Shown piece by piece: positions 56,894-64,000 of a stretch of 64,000 nucleotides of DNA. The notes beneath the pieces are model-generated. The model did no database searches, was not told the DNA's origin, and saw nothing but the letters and a program-made list of their open reading frames with translations. The stretch is from an uncultured Acidobacteriota bacterium (lineage in GTDB: Bacteria; Acidobacteriota; Terriglobia; Terriglobales; Acidobacteriaceae): the NCBI GenBank assembly GCA_903873705.1, contig CAIQPK010000054.1, positions 1 to 64,000 on the forward strand, given 5' to 3'. The position numbers were made by a program, and so were the translations under genes. Every line of letters starts with the position of its first letter. Within the stretch, counting starts at the first letter, position 1.

Positions 56894-58444
56894 CTATGGA
56901 ACGGCAGCAACATGCGATTGCACAAGCTCGGTAAGCTGAGCTGCCGACATGGTGCCAACGAAGCGCAGCATCATCTTTGAGAACGGTCGCGCTTCGTCAT
57001 ATATCCTGCGGGCCTGTGCCGGCTCCACTTCGCGGTGCAGGTGCTCCAAGAAGAGGAGTTCCTGTTCGCGATCAAAGCGAGTGCCGGGAAGCAGTCCTTC
57101 GGCCTCAAGAAGCGCGCCGAGCTCCCATAATGCCTTGAAGTAGGCCTTAAGTTCTTCGACAGGCCCGACCTCTGTCAATTGAACAAGATCGCTGGCTTCA
57201 ATGTGGCTCCTGGTGTACACCACATCGATAAGCAGGTTACGAAGAGGAGTAGAGATCGAATCGCCGGTAAGAAGGTTGGCACACCGGGTCTGCAGCGGGT
57301 CCATCTCCGGGATCTCAATGTCTTCTTCCTTCAGCCAGAATTCGATCTGACGGCAGAGGTCTTCCAGGGCATTGCGATTCCACTCGGCAACCCTGCCGTT
57401 GGATTTACCGGTGCCGGCCCGGTAGAGCGCAAGTATCTCGCGCTTGCGATCAGCAGGTAACCCTCGCAGGGAATGGGCCTGCGGGAAAACGACGGTGTTG
57501 AAGTAAACACGGACACCGCTTTCCGTGGCAAAATCGACCAGCCCAGGGATTTCAAGAGCATTCGAGACCATAGGACAGACGGCAATAGACAATCCCATGT
57601 CATTCTTGCGGTTGAAGTCGCAAAACACCTTAAAGTTGGCCATGGTGCGCTCGAACGTCGCATTCTGACGGATGCTTTCGTAAGTCGGCTTGACGATGCT
57701 GTCGAGCGAAACGATGATCCCGCAGTTCAGCTTTTCTAGCACGCGCTTCACCTTTTCGGTGTAGACCGTCCCGTTGGTGGTAATGGATACCTCGCAGCGG
57801 GGGTTGAGTTCAATGAGCTGGTCCCATATTTCGTAGTAAATATCAATGAGAAAAGGCTCGCCACCCAAAAACTTGGCGCGTTTCAGGTGAGGAATAAAAG
57901 GCGTTAGTTGCTCAACGAAAGCGGCGTCGTAGATCTGAGGTAAGGCGGGCAGATGCTCACGATTGGCGCGGATACTCGATGAGAAGAAGCCGGAACACAT
58001 GGCGCACTCGAGGTTGCACTTATTGGATAGCTCAAACTCGAGTTGCACGGGATAATGCTTGTTTGTTGACGGGTTTAGAAAGGACTGCAGCCTAGACATG
58101 AGGCCTGACGAACGTAAAGAGCGCGCATTCTGGTCGAATTGTCTGGCATGAAAACCGGCAACATTGCCGGCGGCGAGCTGGTCGGCACAGAGCTCGCAGC
58201 CGTCAGGCAACTCATTGCGGCGCATGGCCGCCCGCATCGAGACTGCCTGGGCACTGTTCCATATCTCCTCGACGGAGTTGTCGGGATACCGGCCCAGCGC
58301 CGCGTTGCGGCTGTAGCAGCAAGCGCTGACTAAACCATCGCGGCCGAAGTACATGCTGCTTTCCGGCGCATGACAGATACTGCCCTTGTCGACGCACGTG
58401 CGCACGGCGTTGTATTCACGTAAACGGTCGGATGGCAGGGGCAT
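56894..58444 (-). CDS. Radical SAM protein with N-terminal SPASM/twitch-like Cys cluster
   Basis: 516 residues from ATG 58444. The SAM-cluster motif is CNLECAMC (Cys143, Cys147, Cys150), followed by LGGEPFL, ITTNGTVY and VSLDSI strands of the radical SAM barrel. In front of it, residues 15-90 hold Cys17, Cys24, Cys42, Cys43, Cys83 and Cys86 (SACCYSR, LPDGCELC), which read as an auxiliary-cluster SPASM/twitch unit that normally follows the barrel. The C-terminal 130 residues are helical. Similar proteins occur in bacterial polysaccharide clusters. The chemistry is unknown. Last gene of the minus-strand polysaccharide set. Confidence 0.82.
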   Translation of the reverse strand: MPLPSDRLREYNAVRTCVDKGSICHAPESSMYFGRDGLVSACCYSRNAALGRYPDNSVEEIWNSAQAVSMRAAMRRNELPDGCELCADQLAAGNVAGFHARQFDQNARSLRSSGLMSRLQSFLNPSTNKHYPVQLEFELSNKCNLECAMCSGFFSSSIRANREHLPALPQIYDAAFVEQLTPFIPHLKRAKFLGGEPFLIDIYYEIWDQLIELNPRCEVSITTNGTVYTEKVKRVLEKLNCGIIVSLDSIVKPTYESIRQNATFERTMANFKVFCDFNRKNDMGLSIAVCPMVSNALEIPGLVDFATESGVRVYFNTVVFPQAHSLRGLPADRKREILALYRAGTGKSNGRVAEWNRNALEDLCRQIEFWLKEEDIEIPEMDPLQTRCANLLTGDSISTPLRNLLIDVVYTRSHIEASDLVQLTEVGPVEELKAYFKALWELGALLEAEGLLPGTRFDREQELLFLEHLHREVEPAQARRIYDEARPFSKMMLRFVGTMSAAQLTELVQSHVAAVP

Positions 58445-58560
58445 ACCCGGAATGATAAAGCAAAGCGCTCGTGTCCAGCCGGGAATTTGCTATTCTTTGC
58501 TATCACATAGCCCTCACGCGGTCTGGTAGCGGGCATGCCAGCGGGACAGCATCAAGATGT

Positions 58561-60384
58561 TCAGAGTATCCATATGCGGTAATCGTTCGCACCTGATTGA
58601 TGTTCATCCCATAACAGCTTAACCTCGGCCATATTCAGGTACTGAGCCATTTCGGGATGAAACACATATTCCTCAAACATGGACTTCAAGCTGGTCCGGA
58701 GCCACGCGGCCAAGGGCACTCCAAAGCCCATCTTCGATCGAGTTAACGTGGTCTGTGGCAGGCGCGACTGGAACGTCTGTCTCAATATCCTTTTGCCGAT
58801 CCCATGCTTCAACTTGAAGTCCTGAGGCAGAGTGCCAGCGTATTCGGCCAACTTGTGGTCGAGCCAGGGGGCGCGGGATTCGAGCGAAAACGCCATCGTT
58901 GCCCTATCCATCTTCACCAGGATGTCTCCTGGGAGGTAGGTTTCCATGTCAACGGCCTGCATTTGCTGTAGCAGTGGCAATGCACGATGACGCTCAAAGC
59001 GTTCGACTAATGCTGCCTTCGGTGTGTATCCCTGCAGCGCTCTCTGAAGATCGGGCGAGAGGATCCTGTTCAGACCGTCTGCATCCGTTGCCGATATCCA
59101 GTGGTAGTAATGCTCCGCGACAGCCCTAGACAGGCGACCCCTGGCTGCGGGACTGGAGAACAGCGCAGGAAATCTATCGAACGACCATTCTGTTGCTGCT
59201 GTCAGACGCTGGAATCGACTCGGAAGCAGGCTTCGCACGCTGGATGCCAGGACTTTGCTGTATCGATCGTAGCCGCCAAAAACCTCATCGCCACCGTCAC
59301 CAGACAGCGCGACCGTTACATCCGTTTTGGCGAGGCGAGAGAGGTAAAGGGTGGGGATGGCAGATGAGTCCCCGAACGGTTCGTCGTAATGCTCCAGGCA
59401 CAAGTCAAGCATCGCAGCAATGTTCGCGTTAACAATGAACTCGCGATGCTGGGTATGGCACCGCTCCGCCGCGAGCCTTGCAAACTTTCTCTCGTCGAAC
59501 GCAGGAGTGGCGAAGCCGATGGAAAAGGTTCTGACCGGCTCGCTCGCGGATGCACTCATGCAGGCGACCACCGCACTCGAATCCAGCCCACCACTCAGAA
59601 ATGCGCCGAGAGGCACATCACTCATCAGGCGACACCGCACGGCTTCATCCGTAAGATGCCCGAGCTGTTCTGAGCAGGCCGAATAGTGCAGACCCGGTGT
59701 GACAGCAAAGGCCGGAGACCAATACCTCCGAACGCGTACATCGGCCCAGTCGATGGAGACCGTTTCGCCCGGCCCCAGCCGTTGAACGTGCCGATAGATT
59801 GTCGATGGGTCGGCGATATAGCCGCTACTCAGAAACTCGGGTATGCTCTCCGGCCTTACGTTTTTTTCAAAGCCGGGCAGAAGCATCAGCGATTTCAGTT
59901 CCGAAGCGAAGCAAACTCTGAAGGACGACAGCGAGGTCAAATAATAGAGCGGCTTCTCACCGAAGCGGTCACGTGCGAGAAAGAGCTTCTTTCGCCGTCT
60001 GTCCCAGATTGCGAACGCGAACATCCCGTTGAGCAGTTCGGGCATGCTCTCTCCATGCTCCTCGTAGAGGTGAACCAGTACCTCGGTATCACTCTTCGTG
60101 CGCAGGTGATGTCCCTGCTTCTCCAGCGTGCTGCGCAGTTCCTGGTGGTTGTAAATTTCTCCGTTGAAGACGACCTGCACAGATCCGTCTTCATTACCGA
60201 GAGGCTGCGCTCCACCCGCAATATCAATGATGCTGAGGCGGCGATGTCCCAGTGCGATGTCGAGGTCAAAGTATTCGCCATAGCCATCCGGTCCCCGGTG
60301 GGCCAGCAGGTCACACATAGGCTTCAGGAAGTTATGCCCCAGTGCAGTATTTTCCGCCCTCAGGTAACCGGCGATTCCACACAT
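58561..60384 (-). CDS. asnB: Asparagine synthase (glutamine-hydrolysing), C-terminus frameshifted
   Basis: 607 residues from ATG 60384. MCGIAGYL puts the nucleophile Cys2 at the processed N-terminus; the TTG/GTG extension to 60540 is not needed. Residues 2-215 are the class II glutaminase domain (RGPDGYGEY, GHRRLSIID, FNGEIYNHQELR, SDTEVLVH). Residues about 230-600 are the synthase domain with the PP-loop LSGGLDSSAVVA and LSGDGGDEVFGGYDR. The open frame stops at YRIWIL. In the next frame the DNA continues LNILMLSRWHARYQTA and stops at 58514, the expected ending, so about 16 residues are lost through a CT dinucleotide duplication near 58565. In such loci this enzyme type amidates a sugar or peptide acid. 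Confidence 0.9.
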   Translation of the reverse strand: MCGIAGYLRAENTALGHNFLKPMCDLLAHRGPDGYGEYFDLDIALGHRRLSIIDIAGGAQPLGNEDGSVQVVFNGEIYNHQELRSTLEKQGHHLRTKSDTEVLVHLYEEHGESMPELLNGMFAFAIWDRRRKKLFLARDRFGEKPLYYLTSLSSFRVCFASELKSLMLLPGFEKNVRPESIPEFLSSGYIADPSTIYRHVQRLGPGETVSIDWADVRVRRYWSPAFAVTPGLHYSACSEQLGHLTDEAVRCRLMSDVPLGAFLSGGLDSSAVVACMSASASEPVRTFSIGFATPAFDERKFARLAAERCHTQHREFIVNANIAAMLDLCLEHYDEPFGDSSAIPTLYLSRLAKTDVTVALSGDGGDEVFGGYDRYSKVLASSVRSLLPSRFQRLTAATEWSFDRFPALFSSPAARGRLSRAVAEHYYHWISATDADGLNRILSPDLQRALQGYTPKAALVERFERHRALPLLQQMQAVDMETYLPGDILVKMDRATMAFSLESRAPWLDHKLAEYAGTLPQDFKLKHGIGKRILRQTFQSRLPQTTLTRSKMGFGVPLAAWLRTSLKSMFEEYVFHPEMAQYLNMAEVKLLWDEHQSGANDYRIWIL

Positions 60385-60460
60385 GAATTTCTCCCAGGTC
60401 GGTGGCGGCAAAGAGACGGTCGTCTCGCTATGCGAAAAAAAGCGATCAATACTCGCTGCG

Positions 60461-61258
60461 CTATGGTTTGCGATTATCCGCCGCTGTACAGACGCCAGCG
60501 TTGTACGTCTCGACTGCTTCAAGGAGAGGCGCGCCACCATAGGGCTTCATCGTGGCGATCATCGCATCGAGATCCTTCGGCAGACAACGCCCACGGAACC
60601 CTCTTTCTTCGGTTACGAAGGTATGCGAATCGCCTATCCTGGGGTCGGCCAGCCAAAGGTGTCTGAGTTCCTCATAGTTGACGTTGAAGGCGCTCGCGAT
60701 GTCGTAAAACTGGTTGACGAACGCAACCTTGGTGGCCAGAAAACAGTTCTCCATGTACTTGCACAGCTCGGCTGTGAGCGCAGTCGTTGGATAAAACCGT
60801 GTCTCGCTCGCCAGGACGGGCTTGTATGCTTCCACGACGAGGTTGACCAGGCTGTCCGGGCCGCCGACGATGAGAAATCCGCATGCACCGTCCTCCGGCC
60901 AAAGGTGAAAACTGGATTCGCCCAGATACTCGGGACTGAAACAGAGAGCCTTGCCCGTTTCTGCCGACAGACGATCCGTTGTGCCCACGGCGATCGTGGA
61001 TCGAATACACATCGGCGCCTCAATCCAGGAAACGCACTCCTCGACGGCCGATACATCGCAGCCATGACCATCCTGCTTCATCGGTGTCGGCACACTAATG
61101 AAGACCAGGTCGCATCGATTGATGGCTTCTCTATTCGCAGCCGAACCGTACTCTGTCTTGAACCTGTCGTAAATCGCGAGAGAGTGGCTGGTGGTCCGCC
61201 GGAACAGTCGTTCCATGGCTGAGCCAACAACTCCGTGGCCTACTATTCCGATGTTCAT
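60461..61258 (-). CDS. UDP-glucose/GDP-mannose dehydrogenase family protein, short form
   Basis: 265 residues from ATG 61258; the GTG at 61279 adds only seven residues. The NAD-binding motif GIVGHGVVG is at residues 4-12. The central helix region has TALTAELCKYMENCFLATKVAFVNQFYD. The catalytic-cysteine motif is FRGRCLPKDLDAM with Cys225, where most relatives have GSCLPKD. Usual family members are about 430 residues and have a C-terminal UDP-binding domain, absent here. Short forms exist and may act on other nucleotide sugars or in complexes. It is 25 bp after the glycosyltransferase-like gene and 76 bp before asnB. Expected role: oxidising a UDP-sugar to a uronic acid. Confidence 0.82.
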   Translation of the reverse strand: MNIGIVGHGVVGSAMERLFRRTTSHSLAIYDRFKTEYGSAANREAINRCDLVFISVPTPMKQDGHGCDVSAVEECVSWIEAPMCIRSTIAVGTTDRLSAETGKALCFSPEYLGESSFHLWPEDGACGFLIVGGPDSLVNLVVEAYKPVLASETRFYPTTALTAELCKYMENCFLATKVAFVNQFYDIASAFNVNYEELRHLWLADPRIGDSHTFVTEERGFRGRCLPKDLDAMIATMKPYGGAPLLEAVETYNAGVCTAADNRKP

Positions 61259-61283
61259 GTAGGACGAATTATACGGCACACAA

Positions 61284-62150
61284 TCAGTGGTTTGAGCTTT
61301 GCCTCGATGCTTTCAACCTGGCCTCTGCTTCATCCCAATTTCGCCAGCCGGGCTGGCCCGCGTTGCCGATAAAGTGCAGCAGGAACGGATGGGATGGGTC
61401 ACCTTCGCTCAGTGAGTAGCTCTCATCAACCCTGAAGGTGAAGGGGTTCGCCGCTGCCCGCTCGTCATCATTCAGGCCACGCATGCCGTCAACAATGTAG
61501 TTATACTTCCGCGGCAAGGTGATCTGATCTTGCAAGCCAAACTTCCACACCGTCGCAATCAGAGTGCCTTGGTCGCGGGTCTTCCAATACGGATCGCCGA
61601 GGATCGCACGGGTGTATTCGTGCCACGTTTCCAGGAATGGCACCGAAGCGGCGTCGAAAACAAACACACCACCGTTCCAGTGCTGCCATTCGGCATCCGG
61701 CACGACAATCCCAAACTTGGACTCAATCGCTTCTCGCAGATGTTCGCAGCAACCGCCTGTGCAGGCACACCGGACTGCGAAGCGGCTGAAATTGGAGAGC
61801 CTGCTGTGGTCCGCCGCAAAAGCCACCACGCCGTGCTTCAGTTCGAAAATGCGCTGCACATCTTCGTGCACGGCGAAGATGTCGCTGTCCAGATAGCACC
61901 AGGTGCGGCCCCTTAGATCGAGCCGCCGGTGAAGGCCGGTCTCTAGCAGAATGCTTGCCTGGTGATTATCCAGTTCGGCGGGAAAATCGACAAGAATGAC
62001 CTGATCGTGTTCTATCTGAAGATCGGACCGGGAAGCGACGACGACAATCTCCTGCCTGGAGAACTGCTTCAAAAAACGCAGCGAACGATTCACCTGCTGA
62101 ATATGAGCGTTGCCAGTAACGGCGTAGACAAAAGCATTTTTGTTCGGCAT
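61284..62150 (-). CDS. Glycosyltransferase-like protein (GT-A type, DxD)
   Basis: 288 residues from ATG 62150; in-frame starts up to 62249 add a low-complexity leader. The fold cues are FVYAVTGNAHIQQVNRSLRFL at the start, the metal-binding WCYLDSDIF (Asp88, Asp90), WQHWNGGVFVFD and HFIGNAGQPGWR, consistent with nucleotide-diphospho-sugar transferases of the GT-8 or hypothetical kind. A compact Cys cluster (RCACTGGCCEHL) lies near residue 130. First gene of the minus-strand set 62150-56894 and divergent from the ABC ATPase. Acceptor and donor unknown. Confidence 0.65.
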   Translation of the reverse strand: MPNKNAFVYAVTGNAHIQQVNRSLRFLKQFSRQEIVVVASRSDLQIEHDQVILVDFPAELDNHQASILLETGLHRRLDLRGRTWCYLDSDIFAVHEDVQRIFELKHGVVAFAADHSRLSNFSRFAVRCACTGGCCEHLREAIESKFGIVVPDAEWQHWNGGVFVFDAASVPFLETWHEYTRAILGDPYWKTRDQGTLIATVWKFGLQDQITLPRKYNYIVDGMRGLNDDERAAANPFTFRVDESYSLSEGDPSHPFLLHFIGNAGQPGWRNWDEAEARLKASRQSSNH

Positions 62151-62423
62151 CGCTACTTTGGACTCCGCGGACAGATGTCTCCCTGGAAGGTCTGCCCAGG
62201 CAGCCTCACCGCTGCTGCTTCGGCAGGCGAGAGAAGCTGATTGCTGCACTAACTTACTTATGGCGTCCGGACTACCCGCATGGGAAGCAGTTTGTACTCA
62301 GATCGCAGGGATTTAGCCTCAGTATAGCAACTGACGCTCGCTTGCACGCGAGGCCGACGCCGGCGCCCGTGGCCGGAGGGTTGCCCTCGGAATCCCGAGT
62401 TGGAAAGTGTAGGATTGCCCTAC

Positions 62424-63830
62424 ATGGCGGTTCTGACTGAGCAAAGTATTCCGGCAAACGTGCGCGATGCCGAGCTGACTCACGACACCTGGCTCGTGCA
62501 GGCATCGGGCTTGCGCAAGAAATACTGCCGCGATCTGCGGAAATCGCTTTTCTACAGCTTGCGCGATGTGCTGGATGTTGTAAGCCTGCGCAGGAATAAT
62601 CCTGCCGAGTTGCGCGAACATGAATTTTGGGCAGTGGACGATGTGTCCTTTGAGCTGCGGCGGGGCGACAGCCTGGCTCTGCTCGGCCGTAATGGCGCTG
62701 GAAAATCGACGCTGCTGAAACTCATTACAGGGCAGCGCTCCCTCACATCCGGGACGGTAACCACGAGGGGGCGCATCGTCGCACTTACCGAGCTTGGGCT
62801 CGGATTCGACCCTGTCCTCACCGGACGCGAGAATGCGTATGTCAACGCTGCCGTTCACGGTGTTTCGCGCCGCGCCTTCGATAAGCTGATCGAAGAGATC
62901 ATCGACTTCTCCGAGTTGCGTGAGTTTATCGATTCGGCTGTGCAGACTTACAGTACGGGAATGAAGGCGCGGCTTGGCTTCTCCATTGCCACCCACCTTA
63001 AGCCTGACATCCTGATCGTCGATGAGGTGCTCGCCGTCGGCGATCTGGAGTTCCGCCGCAAGTGCGTTCAACATGTCCTGGCTTATCTGCAGAATGGCGG
63101 TTCCATCATTCTGGTTGCGCATGATCCTTATCTGGTCCAATCTATCTGCAACCGCGCACTCGTCCTCGATCAAGGAAGGGTTGTCTTTTCAGGTAGTGGA
63201 GTGGAGGGAGTGGACTTTCATTTCCGCCTAGGCCATGCAAACCAATATGCGGTTGCCGCGAAGAGCCCTGATACTGCCAGCCAGGATGCCGCAGAGCATG
63301 ATGGTACTGAGGATTCCATCCAGTCGCCCAAAGCAGATATCGGCCAGCCAGGGTCTCTACCCAAACTCCAGTTTGCGAAGCTGGAATTGATACCGACCCG
63401 CCCGGTCGTGATCGATCAGCTTGAGATTCTGCCAGTCGACGGGGAAGCCCTTCATACCGGCCAGCCCGCAAAGGTCGTGATGCGATACCGCTCAAGCATT
63501 CACGCCAGGGTAGTCTGGGCCTTTACGTTGTGTACGGCGGACCTCCACGTGGCTATCGCGTCCTGCACACGCGGTATGGACGGAGAGGATTCGAGCATAA
63601 GCCCGGGGGAGCACTCCCTCGTCTGCCGTCTTCCCGAACTACTGCTCAGGCCGGGGGTTTATGCAATCCGCGGAGGCATAGGAGACGCGATCAGCCACGT
63701 AGGACTCGCGGTGACCGGTTATGAGGATGCTCCCACTTTCTTTACGGTGGTGGAACGAAGGGTGAGTCGCGCCAACAACTGGCAACTTATGCAGAATGAC
63801 TTGGTCGTGATGAAGGCAGAGTGGTTTTGA
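62424..63830 (+). CDS. ABC transporter ATP-binding protein, Wzt-type polysaccharide exporter
   Basis: 468 residues from ATG 62424 (AGGA about 10 bases upstream; TTG 62400 is the alternative). The nucleotide-binding domain has the RKKYCRDLRKSLFYSLRD insertion of polysaccharide exporters, Walker A GRNGAGKST (88-96), signature YSTGMKARLGF, Walker B ILIVDEVLAVGD and switch AHDPY. Residues about 310-468 form a beta-rich C-terminal domain like the carbohydrate-binding domain of Wzt, which recognises the modified end of the O-antigen or capsule chain before export. No permease (wzm) is in the window. The gene is divergent from the glycan-modifying set, and export is the expected final step for its product. 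Confidence 0.88.
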   Translation: MAVLTEQSIPANVRDAELTHDTWLVQASGLRKKYCRDLRKSLFYSLRDVLDVVSLRRNNPAELREHEFWAVDDVSFELRRGDSLALLGRNGAGKSTLLKLITGQRSLTSGTVTTRGRIVALTELGLGFDPVLTGRENAYVNAAVHGVSRRAFDKLIEEIIDFSELREFIDSAVQTYSTGMKARLGFSIATHLKPDILIVDEVLAVGDLEFRRKCVQHVLAYLQNGGSIILVAHDPYLVQSICNRALVLDQGRVVFSGSGVEGVDFHFRLGHANQYAVAAKSPDTASQDAAEHDGTEDSIQSPKADIGQPGSLPKLQFAKLELIPTRPVVIDQLEILPVDGEALHTGQPAKVVMRYRSSIHARVVWAFTLCTADLHVAIASCTRGMDGEDSSISPGEHSLVCRLPELLLRPGVYAIRGGIGDAISHVGLAVTGYEDAPTFFTVVERRVSRANNWQLMQNDLVVMKAEWF

Positions 63831-63931
63831 CGGTGCTTTGGTTCGCCGGATAGCGTTATCGGAGGAACTATGATCCCGGTCATCGGAGGAATTCCTTGGC
63901 TGGCCGCATCTTCTTCTGATAAAAGGGTTTC

Positions 63932-64000
63932 ATGCAAGCAGTTCAAGAGTTCCCGCCGGTATTCGCCGACCCTGCGGTCGAAGAGAGCTTTTCACGTGAT
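63932..64000 (+). CDS. Start of an unidentified gene, cut by the right edge
   Basis: ATG 63932 (AAGGG six bases upstream) opens a frame of natural composition, MQAVQEFPPVFADPAV, running off the window after 23 codons. A competing ATG at 63870 with an excellent GGAGGAAC upstream opens another frame, but its product after residue 20 is Arg/Lys/Ser-rich like a shadow. Product unknown. A glycan-locus enzyme is expected from position. Confidence 0.4.
   Translation, partial: MQAVQEFPPVFADPAVEESFSRD

Noticed and set aside
63870-64000. Gene starting at ATG 63870 with strong GGAGGAAC
   Set aside because: After about 20 codons the product becomes Lys/Arg/Ser-rich like an out-of-frame reading of the more natural frame starting at 63932. 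It cannot be excluded without sequence to the right.

Overview
The window looks like a GC-rich chromosomal segment from an acidobacterium (Acidobacteriota, probably class Terriglobia). This is inferred from Oar-like TonB-dependent receptors with an N-terminal carboxypeptidase-regulatory domain, giant PKD and carboxypeptidase-regulatory repeat proteins, SBBP-repeat proteins and a propeller-type histidine kinase. I saw no tRNA, rRNA, CRISPR array or prophage. Coding density is high, and most long open frames opposite the giant genes are compositional shadows.

Layout. (1) 1-6.0 kb: end of a TonB-dependent receptor with a strong terminator; two tandem paralogues of an exported beta-propeller plus cupin-like protein; then, convergent, a Tat-exported MmgE/PrpD-family protein. 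(2) 6.4-28.0 kb, all minus strand: a likely five-gene operon. It encodes a 2,695-residue lipoprotein with 17 PKD domains and a Cys-rich module, a small exported protein, a 3,338-residue carboxypeptidase-regulatory repeat protein, a thioredoxin-like protein (CIPC) and a protein with three DsbA-like domains. The last two probably serve disulfide formation in the exported giants. (3) 28.7-41.8 kb: a third propeller-cupin paralogue, a second TonB-dependent receptor, an exported metallo-beta-lactamase-fold hydrolase, an AtoE-type short-chain fatty-acid transporter, an NHL-repeat protein, and a histidine kinase/NarL-type response regulator pair. A 20-bp element with 7-2-7 symmetry occurs upstream of the receptor, the hydrolase and the NHL/kinase divergent pair, which suggests a local regulon. 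Regions 1 and 3 together look like an uptake and catabolism locus for an unidentified organic substrate, split by region 2.

(4) 41.9-54.7 kb: a polytopic membrane protein, a TonB-family protein with a cytoplasmic N-terminal domain, a third TonB-dependent receptor, an SBBP/BNR/NHL multidomain secreted protein and an NHL-repeat lipoprotein. (5) 54.7-55.2 kb: decayed mobile-element remnants (a transposase piece, a frameshifted serine recombinase, an IS3 orfA start). (6) 55.25-64 kb: a surface-polysaccharide locus: adenylylsulfate kinase and sulfotransferase (divergent), a radical SAM protein, asparagine synthetase (frameshifted at its end), a short UDP-sugar dehydrogenase, a glycosyltransferase-like protein and a Wzt-type ABC ATPase, with the start of a further gene at the right edge.

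All functional calls are from reading motifs by eye. No database search was run.
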